64,000 bases of DNA from RUG12461 sp045657665 (GTDB taxonomy: Bacteria; Bacillota; Clostridia; Lachnospirales; Lachnospiraceae): the NCBI GenBank assembly GCA_045657665.1, contig JAZOTN010000037.1, forward strand, positions 1-64,000, given 5' to 3'. Under the pieces are notes generated by a model. The model ran no database searches, had not been told where the DNA came from, and worked only from the letters and a program-made list of their open reading frames with translations. Shown here in pieces: positions 32,774-41,694 of this stretch (positions within the stretch are counted from its first letter, which is position 1; each line of letters starts with the position of its first letter). A program made the translations under genes and the position numbers.

Positions 32774-34549
32774 ATGACTCAATCCAGAACACATACCTGC
32801 GGGGAGCTCCGGCTTTCCGATACAGGGAAAAACGTGACGCTGGCCGGATGGCTGGAAAACTTTCGCGAGGTTGGAAGCAACCTCGGCTTTGTGGTGATCA
32901 GGGATTTTTACGGAACGACACAGATTGTTGTGGAAACAGAAGAGATGATGGGCATTTTCAAGGACATCACGAAGGAATCGACGATCCGTGTGAGCGGGAC
33001 TGTTCGGGAGAGAAGCGCGAAAAATACCGCTCTTCCGACAGGTGAGATCGAAGTGGTCCCGGAAAGTGTTGAGGTTACCGGTCGCTGCCGTTACCGGGAG
33101 CTTCCGTTTGAAGTGAATCACAGCCGCGAAGCGGATGAGAGTGCACGGCTGAAATACCGGTATCTGGATCTTCGGAATCCGGAAGTAAAGGCAAACATGG
33201 TGCTCCGCTCGAACGTGATCGCAGCACTTCGGAGAGCAATGACAGAGTACGGTTTTCTTGAGATCACAACGCCGATCCTCACAGCTTCTTCTCCGGAGGG
33301 GGCGCGGGATTACCTGGTTCCGAGCAGGAAGCATCCCGGGAAGTTTTACGCACTGCCCCAGGCACCGCAGCAGTTCAAGCAGCTTCTTATGACAGCGGGC
33401 TTTGACCGGTATTTTCAGATCGCGCCCTGCTTCCGTGATGAGGATGCAAGGGGGGATCGGAGCCCCGGAGAGTTTTATCAGCTCGACATGGAAATGGCGT
33501 TTGCATCGCAGGATGATGTGTTTTCCGTTCTGGAGGATGTGCTTCCGCCAATCTTCTCGGAATACGGCAAGTATCAGAGGGCAAGCGGGGCACCGTTCCA
33601 GAGGATCCCGTTTCTGACTGCCATGGAGACTTACGGGACGGATAAACCGGACTTAAGGATTGACCTGACCGTCACGGATGTGACAGAACTTCTGTCTGAC
33701 TGCGGGTTTGAACCGTTCGCCGGGAATCTGGTGAAAGCAGTTGTTATATCTGGATTTAATGAAAGTCGCAAATTTATCGACAAACACTGTGCGGAGGTTG
33801 AGGTGCAGGCCGGACAGAAGGCTTACTGGTTCCGTATGGATGAAAATGCGGAGCTTGTCGGCGGTATTGCAAAGTTTGTGCAGCCGAAGAAAGATGAGGT
33901 GATCGCTTCGCTCGGCATGAAGAGCGGTGATCTGGTGGTGCTTTCCGCCGGCGACAGAAATGCGGCACTAAAAACAGCGGGTGTCATCATCAAAGCTTTC
34001 GGAGCGGCCGTCCCCGGTCATATGGACAGAGAACAGTACACGTTCTGCTGGATCGTTGATTTTCCGATGTATGAGATCGGAGAGGAATCGGGTGAACTGG
34101 AATTCTGTCACAATCCGTTTTCCATGCCGTCGGGAGGTCTTGAGACGCTTCTTAAGGCTGAACGCGGTGAGATCGATCCTCTTTCCATCCGGGCGGATCA
34201 ATATGACCTTGTCTGCAACGGGATCGAGCTTTCTTCCGGCGCGGTCCGGAACCACGATCCGGAGATCATGATCAAGGCCTTTGAGATGGTGAGGCTGGGA
34301 GAGGAAGACGTGAAAGCGAAGTTCCCTGCCATGTATAATGCGTTTTGCTACGGGGCACCGCCGCATGCCGGGATCGCACCGGGCGTTGACCGCATGGTGA
34401 TGCTTCTTGCCGGGGAGGAGTCGATTCGTGAGATCATTCCGTTCCCGATGAATAAAAATGCGCAGGATATTCTGATGGGGGCGCCGGGAACCGTGGAGCC
34501 GAAGCAGCTTACGGAGCTTCACATCGCGGTAACGGAAACGGAGGAGTAA
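32774..34549 (+). CDS. aspS: Aspartyl-tRNA synthetase
   Basis: 591 aa, bacterial type. An N-terminal OB fold (VTLAGWLENFREVGSNLGFV) recognises the anticodon. The class II core contains FLEITTPILTASSPEGARDY, the QAPQQFKQLLM loop, motif 2 CFRDEDARGDRSP, the bacterial GAD insertion domain, and motif 3 GVDRMVMLL. The length matches the family. The discriminating or non-discriminating nature cannot be read safely from sequence alone. Confidence 0.97.
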   Translation: MTQSRTHTCGELRLSDTGKNVTLAGWLENFREVGSNLGFVVIRDFYGTTQIVVETEEMMGIFKDITKESTIRVSGTVRERSAKNTALPTGEIEVVPESVEVTGRCRYRELPFEVNHSREADESARLKYRYLDLRNPEVKANMVLRSNVIAALRRAMTEYGFLEITTPILTASSPEGARDYLVPSRKHPGKFYALPQAPQQFKQLLMTAGFDRYFQIAPCFRDEDARGDRSPGEFYQLDMEMAFASQDDVFSVLEDVLPPIFSEYGKYQRASGAPFQRIPFLTAMETYGTDKPDLRIDLTVTDVTELLSDCGFEPFAGNLVKAVVISGFNESRKFIDKHCAEVEVQAGQKAYWFRMDENAELVGGIAKFVQPKKDEVIASLGMKSGDLVVLSAGDRNAALKTAGVIIKAFGAAVPGHMDREQYTFCWIVDFPMYEIGEESGELEFCHNPFSMPSGGLETLLKAERGEIDPLSIRADQYDLVCNGIELSSGAVRNHDPEIMIKAFEMVRLGEEDVKAKFPAMYNAFCYGAPPHAGIAPGVDRMVMLLAGEESIREIIPFPMNKNAQDILMGAPGTVEPKQLTELHIAVTETEE

Positions 34550-34579
34550 AGCCTCCCCAAAAAGAGAGGGATCAAACTT

Positions 34580-35077
34580 ATGCCGGGAATTGTACTCTAT
34601 CAGCCCGAAATCCCCTATAATACAGGAAACATAGGACGCACCTGCCTTGACGCGGGTGCGTCTCTTCACCTGATCGAGCCGCTGGGGTTTGTTTTAAATG
34701 ATAAACACCTGAAACGAGCCGGAATGGATTACTGGGACCGGCTCGATGTGACGCGTTACCTGGATTATGAGGATTTTTTGAAAAAGAATGAGGGAAAAAG
34801 GATCTGGTATGTCACTACGAAGGCAAGACAATGCTATACCGATGTCAGCTTTCAGGCGGATGATTTTCTGATGTTCGGACAGGAAAGTGCCGGCATTCCG
34901 GAAGAGATACTGCTCAATCACCCGGAGGAATGCATCCGGATCCCCATGGCCGCCGGGTGCCGTTCTTTAAATCTCTGCAACAGTGCAGCGATCGTTCTTT
35001 ATGAGCTTTTGCGTCAAAACGGTTTTCCGACGCTTCTTAAGGAAGGGGAACTCCATCATCACCGCTGGGGTTTCTGA
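34580..35077 (+). CDS. trmL: tRNA (cytidine(34)-2'-O)-methyltransferase
   Basis: 165-aa SPOUT methyltransferase that methylates the wobble nucleotide of tRNA-Leu. The knot motifs are clear: PEIPYNTGNIGRTCLDAGAS, then LMFGQESAGIPEEI and RIPMAAGCRSLNLCNSAAIV. Typical length for TrmL. It starts 30 bases after aspS and is probably in the same transcript, giving a translation-related operon. Confidence 0.94.
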   Translation: MPGIVLYQPEIPYNTGNIGRTCLDAGASLHLIEPLGFVLNDKHLKRAGMDYWDRLDVTRYLDYEDFLKKNEGKRIWYVTTKARQCYTDVSFQADDFLMFGQESAGIPEEILLNHPEECIRIPMAAGCRSLNLCNSAAIVLYELLRQNGFPTLLKEGELHHHRWGF

Positions 35078-35176
35078 TTTCACAGTTTAAACACAAAAAA
35101 AACGAAATTCCGTCACAGTTCTTTATTATGCTGTTCTCAGGTTTAGATTTCATATTATTCGAAAGGAGAACAGAAA

Positions 35177-36616
35177 ATGAGGAACGAAGGTGTAAAACGG
35201 TTTTTTCAGAAGATGGGACTGATCGGCGCAGGTGCCGCGGTGTTCGGGCTGGTTGCGGGCGGAACATTTGCGGGGGTTGCAAAGCTGACCGGTATCGGAA
35301 GTGCTCCGGAGACAACATTAAGCGCAGAAGCTCCGGCTGCAGTCAGTCCGGAAAGAGAGGAAAAGGAAGAAGAGGGAACGAGGCTCCTTACTGCGGAACC
35401 GCGTGAGAAAGACCCGGCTGCTGCAACGGATAATTCCATTGCCGAGGTCGCGGCAACCGTGATGCCTTCCATCGTGGCGATCACAACGGTTTCCGAAGCA
35501 GAATACCGTAACATTTTCGGACAGAGCACAGGGCAGACTTATCAGAGCAAGGCAGCAGGTTCGGGCATTATCGTAGCGGAGGATAATGATTATCTTTATA
35601 TCACCACGAATAACCATGTGGTAAACGGTGCAACCGCCCTGACAGTACAGTTTGCGGATGATTCCACGGCTCCTGCAGAGATCAAGGGAACGGACAGCAC
35701 ACATGATCTCGCGGTCGTCATGGTGGATATTGATGATCTTGATGAAGGAACGGATAAGAATATCTCGATCGCAACGCTCGGAGATTCGGACGCCCTTCAG
35801 GTAGGGGAAACGGCCATAGCTATCGGGAATGCGCTTGGATACGGACAATCCGTTACGACCGGCATCATTTCCGCGTCAAACAGGAGCTATGACAGCATGG
35901 ATCCGACAACGGGCGAACCTGTTGTATCGACCCTGATCCAGACGGATGCGGCGATCAACCCCGGAAACTCTGGTGGAGCGCTGATCAACAGCAAAGGTGA
36001 AGTGATTGGGATCAACAGCTCGAAATATGCCGATACCACGGTTGAGGGAATGGGTTTTGCAATCCCGATCAATACAGCGAAGGAGATCGTAGAGGCGATC
36101 ATCAACGATACACTGGATGAGCTTCAGCAGAATGCGGGATATCTCGGTGTTTCCGGAATGGATATCAGCGAAGAGGATGCTGAAAAGTACAATATGCCGC
36201 ACGGTGTATACATTGCAAAGGTTGAAAAAGAGTCTCCTGCGGAACAGGCCGGACTTCGTCAGGGACAGATCATTACAAAGGTAGACGGAAAGACGATCGC
36301 ATCCAGCAGGGAACTTGCGCAGACGATCCAGGGTTATCAGGGCGGCGATACCGTGACGGTAACGGTGAATACCGCGGATAACGGAACCTATGTGGAAAAC
36401 GACGTAACGGTAATACTCGGATCGCAGTCCGACCGGAAAGATCTGGAGGAAGAAAAAGAGGTACCGGAAGAAGAAATGCAGGGCATGCCGGAGGAAAACG
36501 GTGAGCAGCAAATGCCCCAGCAACCGGGCTACGGTCAGGGAGGAGAGGCTCCCGGAGAAGGCTATGAGCAGTATTTCGGAGATCTCGGTGACCTTTTTGA
36601 ACAGTTTATGAGATAA
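35177..36616 (+). CDS. htrA: HtrA/DegP-type membrane-anchored serine protease
   Basis: 479 aa. An N-terminal hydrophobic helix (AVFGLVAGGTFAGVA) anchors or exports the protein. The S1C protease domain has the triad His147 (TNNHVV), Asp177 (THDLAVV) and Ser265 (NPGNSGGALI). A PDZ domain follows from about 300 to 400 (VEKESPAEQAGLRQGQIITK). The C-terminal 65 residues are Glu, Gly, Pro and Gln rich and low complexity. It degrades misfolded proteins at the cell surface. GAAAGGAG precedes ATG 35177. Confidence 0.94.
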   Translation: MRNEGVKRFFQKMGLIGAGAAVFGLVAGGTFAGVAKLTGIGSAPETTLSAEAPAAVSPEREEKEEEGTRLLTAEPREKDPAAATDNSIAEVAATVMPSIVAITTVSEAEYRNIFGQSTGQTYQSKAAGSGIIVAEDNDYLYITTNNHVVNGATALTVQFADDSTAPAEIKGTDSTHDLAVVMVDIDDLDEGTDKNISIATLGDSDALQVGETAIAIGNALGYGQSVTTGIISASNRSYDSMDPTTGEPVVSTLIQTDAAINPGNSGGALINSKGEVIGINSSKYADTTVEGMGFAIPINTAKEIVEAIINDTLDELQQNAGYLGVSGMDISEEDAEKYNMPHGVYIAKVEKESPAEQAGLRQGQIITKVDGKTIASSRELAQTIQGYQGGDTVTVTVNTADNGTYVENDVTVILGSQSDRKDLEEEKEVPEEEMQGMPEENGEQQMPQQPGYGQGGEAPGEGYEQYFGDLGDLFEQFMR

Positions 36617-36629
36617 AAGAATAAGAAAT

Positions 36630-37469
36630 TTAATTCATATTTAAGAAATCGTTTATTACCGCCGCTACCCCGTCTTCGTCATTGGAAAGCGTTATGAGGT
36701 CAGCGGCGGTTTTTATGTTTTCGGGACTGTTTCCCATGGCGATGCCCGTGCCGGATGCGATCAGGATATCGAGATCATTTTCGGTATCGCCGATGGCCAT
36801 GGAGTCTTTGATATCAATGTGAAGATGACCGCACAGAAAACGGAGGGCATCTGCCTTGCTGACATCATGTCTTGTGACTTCAAGATTGTTATACCCTCCG
36901 GATACCACACGATAATAGGGATCCTTTGAGAGAAAAGAAGCAACCTCCTGCCGGACCGCGTTTCCCTCATCGCCGGGGAAATTCATCGTGATCTTCTGAA
37001 CAGCGCTTCCGGAGTTTCTGACATACCCCGCAATATCCTCTACCACCTGTCTGGTTTTTTTGATATAATTACGAAGCGGCAGAGCCATTTCAAGCTCATC
37101 GATCACAGGGCGGAGTCTGGCATCGGAATAACCGTTTCCGTCAATAAACACATCAAAATGCATATGCTTTGTCACGAGAACCTCAAGGAGAGAGGCTGTT
37201 TTATCCGGATCCATGCATTGTGAATAAAGACACTGCTTTCCGGGGAGAGCGTAAACGGCAGACCCGTTGGTGGTGATCGCATAACGGATGTCCGTTTCCT
37301 CCATAAAGGCGAGCGGCAGTCCGACAAAAGGTCTGCCGGTGGAGATCGTGACCTCGACGCCGGCGGAGCGCGCGTTTACTACCGCAGTTTTGTTTTTTTC
37401 AGTAACGACGCTGTCTGAATTGAAGAGCGTTCCGTCCAGATCCAGCGCCAGAAGCTTCGGTTTTTTCAT
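36630..37469 (-). CDS. Cof-type HAD phosphatase
   Basis: 279 aa from ATG 37469, chosen because KPKLLALDLDGTLFNS (motif I) begins three residues later; the open frame is longer upstream but not homologous. TISTGRPF is motif II and MAIGDTENDLDIL motif IV; the C2B cap lies between. Members remove phosphate from sugar phosphates or flavin nucleotides; the substrate is unknown. It converges on htrA (13 bases apart) and diverges from metH, 42 bases away. Confidence 0.9.
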   Translation of the reverse strand: MKKPKLLALDLDGTLFNSDSVVTEKNKTAVVNARSAGVEVTISTGRPFVGLPLAFMEETDIRYAITTNGSAVYALPGKQCLYSQCMDPDKTASLLEVLVTKHMHFDVFIDGNGYSDARLRPVIDELEMALPLRNYIKKTRQVVEDIAGYVRNSGSAVQKITMNFPGDEGNAVRQEVASFLSKDPYYRVVSGGYNNLEVTRHDVSKADALRFLCGHLHIDIKDSMAIGDTENDLDILIASGTGIAMGNSPENIKTAADLITLSNDEDGVAAVINDFLNMN

Positions 37470-37511
37470 AACAGCAACTATCGTAACGCAAAACAAAGGA
37501 GTAGGCAAGAC

Positions 37512-39932
37512 ATGACCCGAAAAGAATTTCGAAAACTGGTCGAAGAGGGACCTCTTTTTCTCGATGGTGCAACAGGCACGAATCTTCAGAAAGCGGGCCT
37601 TCCGCTCGGTGTCTGCCCGGAGGAGTGGATCCTTGAGCATCCGGGTGCGATCCTGACGCTTCAGAGGAGTTTTCTGGATGCCGGGACCCGGATCCTTTAT
37701 GCTCCGACCTTTACCGGAAACCGGATCAAACTGCGGGAGTACGGACTGGAAGAACGCCTTTCCGAGATCAATACCGGTCTCGTTCGCCTCAGCAAAGAGG
37801 CGACCGGTGACAGGGCATTTGTCGCCGGAGATATTACCATGACAGGGAAGCAGCTGAAGCCGATCGGAGATCTGGATTTTGAAGAGCTGGTGGAAGTTTA
37901 CCGTGAGCAGGCGCAGGTGCTTCTTTCCGCAGGCGTGGACTTGCTGGTCGTGGAAACCATGATGAGTGTTCAGGAAACCCGGGCGGCTGTTATCGCGATC
38001 CGGGAACTTTCTGAAGACATCCCGGTGATGACCAGTCTTACGTTTGAAAACGGGGGACGGACGCTTTACGGATCAGATCCCGTAACCGCCGTGGTGACTC
38101 TCCAGTCATTAGGAGCGGATGCGGTCGGAATGAACTGCTCTACAGGCCCTGCCGATATGCTGCCGCTCCTTCGGGCCATGAAGGAATATGCGACGGTTCC
38201 GCTCCTTGCAAAGCCGAACGCAGGACTTCCGGAGCTGGATGAAAACGGGAACACCGTATACCGGATGAGCCCGGAGGAGTTTGCTTCGTACGGAAAAGAA
38301 CTGCTGGAGGCCGGGGCAGGGATTCTCGGCGGATGCTGCGGTACCGAGAGTGCGCATATCAGGGCGCTGACGGAGGCGCTGAAAGGGGAGGCGGCTCCTC
38401 CGATCAGAAGGTCGCCGAGGCGTGTCCTGACCTCGGAACGGCGGTTTTATGAGATCCGGCTGGATGGTGCACTTGGCATAGTCGGAGAGCGTGTGAATCC
38501 CACCGGAAAGAAAAAACTCCAGGCAGAGCTTCGCGCAGGAAGCCTTTCCCTTGCGCTTGAAATGGCGAAGGAGCAGGATGAACGCGGTGCTGCTGTTCTG
38601 GACGTTAATATGGGTGTCAGCGGGATCGATGAAAAAGCGATGATGCTGGAGGCAGTTGAGGAACTGACCTCAACGGTGGATACGCCTCTTTGCATCGACT
38701 CCAGCTATCCGGAGGTGATCGAGGCGGCGCTCCGCATTTATCCGGGACGTGCGCTCATCAATTCCATTTCTCTGGAATCGGAAAAATGCGATCGTCTTCT
38801 TGCGGTCGCCCAAAAATACGGTGCGATGTTCGTCCTTCTTCCGCTCTCGGACGAGGGCCTTCCGAAGGATCTTGAAGAAAAGAAGGAGAATATCAAAAAG
38901 GTCTCGGAAAAGGCCTTTGCGCTCGGGATGACAAAGGAGGACATCGTGGTGGACGGCCTTGTGGCAACGGTTGGCGCGGAGCCGGAAGCGGCGAAAAATG
39001 TGCTTGATACGATCCGCTATTGCAGGGATGAACTGGGCTTTGCCACGATCTGCGGACTTTCCAACATTTCTTTCGGTCTGCCGGAACGGCAGTATCTCAA
39101 TACGGCGTTTCTGACACTTGCGATCGGAAACGGTCTGACGCTTGCCATTGCGAATCCGTCACAGGATCTGCTCCTTAATATCGCAAGCGCCGCGGATCTT
39201 CTGCTTCATAAAGAGGGCAGTGCCGAAAGCTACATCAACCGTATGGCCTCGCAATCCGGAGGAGAGAAGACGGCGGAGGCGAAAGGAGGAACGCCGGAAT
39301 CAAAAGACCCGGCAGAGATTGTTCTTCATGATGTGATCTCCGGGGATGAAAAAAAGATCAAAAAGGATGTGGAGATTCTTCTGCAGACTGGGAAAGCACC
39401 GGGAGAGATCATCAATAGTGTCCTGATCCCCGGAATTAATGAGGTTGGAGACAAATATGAAAAGAAGATTTATTTTTTACCGCAGTTGATCGCAAGTGCA
39501 AATGCCATGAAAGCGGCGCTGGAGATCCTGGAGCCGATGCTAGGGGGAGCATCTGATGCCGCCGCGCCGGCAACGATTATCATTGCCACGGTGGAAGGGG
39601 ATATCCATGATATCGGAAAGAACCTGGTTGCCCTGATGCTGAAGAATTACGGATACCGTGTGATCGATCTCGGAAAAGACGTTTCGGCAGAAGCGATCCT
39701 TGAGGCCGCATTCAGGGAAAAAGCAGATGTGATCGGTCTCTCTGCGCTGATGACAACCACCATGGTACGGATGAAGGAAGTGGTTGCGCTTGCAAAGGAG
39801 AAACAGTATAAAGGGAAGATCATCATCGGTGGAGCCTGCATCACGCAGGATTATGCGGATGAGATCGGCGCGGACGGGTATGCGGCGGATGCCGCCGGTA
39901 CCGTAAAGCTGGTGGAGAGGTTGCTCTCTTAA
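37512..39932 (+). CDS. metH: Cobalamin-dependent methionine synthase
   Basis: 806 aa. It transfers the methyl group of methyl-THF to homocysteine through bound cobalamin. The homocysteine domain has zinc-binding cysteines in MNCSTGP and GGCCGTE. A pterin-binding barrel (GERVNPTGKKKLQAELRAG) follows, then a cap and a B12 domain with DIHDIGKNL, His699 being the cobalt ligand. The C-terminal AdoMet reactivation domain of the E. coli enzyme is absent, as is common in Clostridia, so a separate reactivase is needed. The start follows AAAGGAG. Confidence 0.94.
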   Translation: MTRKEFRKLVEEGPLFLDGATGTNLQKAGLPLGVCPEEWILEHPGAILTLQRSFLDAGTRILYAPTFTGNRIKLREYGLEERLSEINTGLVRLSKEATGDRAFVAGDITMTGKQLKPIGDLDFEELVEVYREQAQVLLSAGVDLLVVETMMSVQETRAAVIAIRELSEDIPVMTSLTFENGGRTLYGSDPVTAVVTLQSLGADAVGMNCSTGPADMLPLLRAMKEYATVPLLAKPNAGLPELDENGNTVYRMSPEEFASYGKELLEAGAGILGGCCGTESAHIRALTEALKGEAAPPIRRSPRRVLTSERRFYEIRLDGALGIVGERVNPTGKKKLQAELRAGSLSLALEMAKEQDERGAAVLDVNMGVSGIDEKAMMLEAVEELTSTVDTPLCIDSSYPEVIEAALRIYPGRALINSISLESEKCDRLLAVAQKYGAMFVLLPLSDEGLPKDLEEKKENIKKVSEKAFALGMTKEDIVVDGLVATVGAEPEAAKNVLDTIRYCRDELGFATICGLSNISFGLPERQYLNTAFLTLAIGNGLTLAIANPSQDLLLNIASAADLLLHKEGSAESYINRMASQSGGEKTAEAKGGTPESKDPAEIVLHDVISGDEKKIKKDVEILLQTGKAPGEIINSVLIPGINEVGDKYEKKIYFLPQLIASANAMKAALEILEPMLGGASDAAAPATIIIATVEGDIHDIGKNLVALMLKNYGYRVIDLGKDVSAEAILEAAFREKADVIGLSALMTTTMVRMKEVVALAKEKQYKGKIIIGGACITQDYADEIGADGYAADAAGTVKLVERLLS

Positions 39933-39949
39933 GGCTTTCTATTTTGCTG

Positions 39950-39978
39950 TTGACTTTCAGGGGGATTCTTATTATAAT
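39950..39978 (+). promoter_or_regulatory. Strong promoter of tRNA-Met
   Basis: TTGACT (39950-39955) and TATAAT (39973-39978) with a 17-base spacer. The tRNA begins 84 bases after the -10 box. Confidence 0.85.
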
Positions 39979-40061
39979 AGCAGAGCATGTTGTGCTTGGC
40001 ATGTATCGCACTAAAGCTCGAACGTCACCGATGGCTCGTTCTCGCTAAGTGCTCATAACTA

Positions 40062-40135
40062 GGCGATGTAGCTCAGCTGGCTAGAGCACACGGTTCATAC
40101 CCGTGGTGTCGAGAGTTCAAGTCTCCCCATCGCTA
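40062..40135 (+). tRNA. tRNA-Met (CAT anticodon, elongator type)
   Basis: A 74-base cloverleaf: acceptor GGCGATG with CATCGCT, D arm GCTC/GAGC, anticodon stem CACGG/CCGTG with loop TTCATAC, five-base variable loop, T loop TTCAAGT and discriminator A. The T stem GAGAG/CTCCC holds one A-C mismatch. CCA is not encoded. The first acceptor pair is G-T rather than the C-A mismatch of initiator tRNA, so an elongator is more likely. Its 3' end is the attachment site of the element that follows. Confidence 0.95.
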
Positions 40136-40136
40136 C
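40116..40136 (+). repeat. attL direct repeat in the tRNA-Met 3' end
   Basis: A 21-base sequence that begins TTCAAGTCTCCCCATCGCTA and ends in C is repeated exactly at 42642-42662. It covers the T loop to the end of the tRNA, a standard tyrosine-recombinase target. Confidence 0.88.
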
Positions 40137-40147
40137 TTCTTAGGAAT

Positions 40148-40184
40148 CCGCAAATTCTTGTGTATCAAGGGTTTGCGGGTTTTT
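40148..40184 (+). terminator. Terminator downstream of tRNA-Met, inside the element
   Basis: CCGCAAA (40148-40154) pairs with TTTGCGG (40172-40178) and CTTG (40157-40160) with CAAG (40166-40169), followed by five T. A similar 3' half (GGGTTGCGGGCTTTC) lies just after the other repeat near 42690, as if the original tRNA terminator had been displaced. Confidence 0.75.
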
Positions 40185-40247
40185 CGTTTTTGGGATTTTG
40201 GCTACCAAAGGCCTTTTTTTGGCTACCAAAGTAGCCAGAAAAAAGTA

Positions 40248-40709
40248 TCAGCCAGCATGCATTTCGAGAACTCTTTTTGCTTCGTCCAGATCAAGGCCGG
40301 TGTAGTAATGCTGATCGATCACTTTGCCGGAATTTCCGTACAGTTTTCCTGTCATGACGATATTTCCGCCGGAGTTGTTCAGAGTCTGGGTGATCGCGTT
40401 TCGTCGGAAGCTGTGAGGCCCTTTCCGCTTTTCGCGGGATATCTCGATATCAAGCGCTCTGCACATTTTTGCGTAATAACGGTAGATCGAATTGTTGTGA
40501 ATTGCTTTTTCGGGGTCATCACGGCTTGGAAAAAGATATTCGCTGTCGATACCGTACTGCTCATGTACCGCCTGCAGACGGTCGAGAAAATCCCTTACCG
40601 TATTTGTGATCGGATATTTCCGATCACGCCGGGTTTTTGTATGGGACACGATCAGGGTGGAACTGCCGGTTTCCGCCGTTTTCTTTACCACTAACTGTTC
40701 GCGGTGGAT
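40248..40709 (-). pseudogene. Tyrosine recombinase (integrase), C-terminal fragment
   Basis: The frame encodes about half of the catalytic domain: TKTRRDRKYPITNTVRDFL, then the HSFRRNA motif with catalytic His and Arg, and DQHYYTG with the nucleophile Tyr. The N-terminal arm and core-binding domains and the first catalytic Arg are missing; the similarity fades near 40709 with no start. Its C-terminus faces the tRNA attachment site, as in tRNA-borne islands. Confidence 0.82.
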
Positions 40710-40764
40710 ATGGATGAATAAAATTATGGTACAATGACTATAACATACAGATTATAAGATGATA

Positions 40765-40941
40765 CGAGTTCGTTACTGCAATCCACAAAAAACACGCGGG
40801 CTTTGCCGGTGGGCAGCCTGAAGTATATTCGCAGCGACTGCCCCGATAACCTGTCAGACGAAGAAGTTGCCTGGCTGAGGTCAAACAACGTCCTGACGAT
40901 TGTTGATCTGCGGGAAGAATCGGAGTACACAAGGAAACGAA
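40765..40941 (+). pseudogene. Tyrosine-protein phosphatase (IphP-like), N-terminal fragment
   Basis: The frame reads LPVGSLKYIRSDCPDNLSDE and then LTIVDLREESEY, the N-terminal part of a Y_phosphatase3/IphP protein. The catalytic HCxxGKDR loop is absent; the frame is cut by the hairpin at 40944-40967. A start codon and ribosome site are not evident. Confidence 0.5.
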
Positions 40942-40972
40942 CCCCCGGGGAGTGGATGCTCCCCGGGATTTT
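40942..40972 (+). terminator. GC-rich hairpin after the phosphatase fragment
   Basis: CCCGGGGAG (40944-40952) pairs with CTCCCCGGG (40959-40967) around TGGATG, followed by ATTTTGTTG. It insulates the abiE promoter from upstream transcription. Confidence 0.7.
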
Positions 40973-41016
40973 GTTGAGTGACGATTTCCGTTTTGAGAGA
41001 GCACTATTTTGATAAA

Positions 41017-41045
41017 CATCCGCAAAATAATAGAAATTGCGGATG
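41017..41045. promoter_or_regulatory. Operator-like inverted repeat 1 of abiE
   Basis: CATCCGCAA (41017-41025) and TTGCGGATG (41037-41045) are perfect complements with an 11-base centre. They end 16 bases before the -35 box and share the TCCGCA core with repeat 2. AbiEi proteins are known to bind such repeats and repress their operon. Confidence 0.65.
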
Positions 41046-41061
41046 AAATTATAATTATTTA

Positions 41062-41090
41062 TTGACTTAATGCTCTATCCATATTACAAT
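41062..41090 (+). promoter_or_regulatory. Promoter of abiEi-abiEii
   Basis: TTGACT (41062-41067) and TACAAT (41085-41090), 17-base spacer. It lies between the two operator-like repeats. Confidence 0.8.
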
Positions 41091-41101
41091 TTAGAAAACG
41101 C

Positions 41102-41126
41102 TCCGCAAAAGAACACAAAATGCGGA
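41102..41126. promoter_or_regulatory. Operator-like inverted repeat 2 of abiE
   Basis: TCCGCA (41102-41107) and TGCGGA (41121-41126) flank a 13-base A-rich centre, just downstream of the predicted transcription start. Confidence 0.6.
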
Positions 41127-41154
41127 TACAATTCCAAATGCTGGAGGACTGGCG

Positions 41155-41694
41155 ATGAAGACACGTGCAGAATGCTTGAAGGAATATGGCTCGGATTACT
41201 ACATTGAGAAAAAAATAGAAGAGGGTAAACTGTTCAAGGTTGGAAAGGGGGTTTACTCTGAGGAGAAGCATGTTCCGGAAATTGCTGTTTTTTCGTACAA
41301 ATATCCGAAAGCCGTACTGACTATGAAAAGCGCATTTTATTTCTATGGGCTTACAGATGTCATACCGGATGAATGCGACTTGGCGACAAAGAGGGACGCT
41401 GCCAAGATTAAGGATAAGAGGGTGAAACAGTATTTTATCCAGGATGATTTTTTTGACGAAGGGATTGAGACCGCCAAGTATAAGGGGTATGACATTCAGA
41501 TTTACAGTAAAGAACGTATGCTGATCGAGCTTGTACGGTACAAGAGTAAGCTGCCGTTTGATTATTACAAAGAAATCATTCTGAATTATCGGAAAACGTT
41601 ACCGCAGCTTAGCATTCAGAAAATACAGGACTATGCTTTAATGGCGCCTAAAAGTGATAAGGTGCTGGATACTTTGCAGATGGAGGTGTTTTGA
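41155..41694 (+). CDS. abiEi: AbiEi-type antitoxin and autorepressor
   Basis: 179 aa. The N-terminal winged-helix segment (YIEKKIEEGKLFKVGKGVYS) precedes a C-terminal domain with KAVLTMKSAFYFYGLTDVIP, both typical of AbiEi transcriptional regulators of type IV toxin-antitoxin systems. It should bind the two inverted repeats around its promoter and neutralise AbiEii without direct complex formation. It is somewhat shorter than many AbiEi. GGAGG lies ahead of ATG 41155. The stop abuts the next start. Confidence 0.85.
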   Translation: MKTRAECLKEYGSDYYIEKKIEEGKLFKVGKGVYSEEKHVPEIAVFSYKYPKAVLTMKSAFYFYGLTDVIPDECDLATKRDAAKIKDKRVKQYFIQDDFFDEGIETAKYKGYDIQIYSKERMLIELVRYKSKLPFDYYKEIILNYRKTLPQLSIQKIQDYALMAPKSDKVLDTLQMEVF

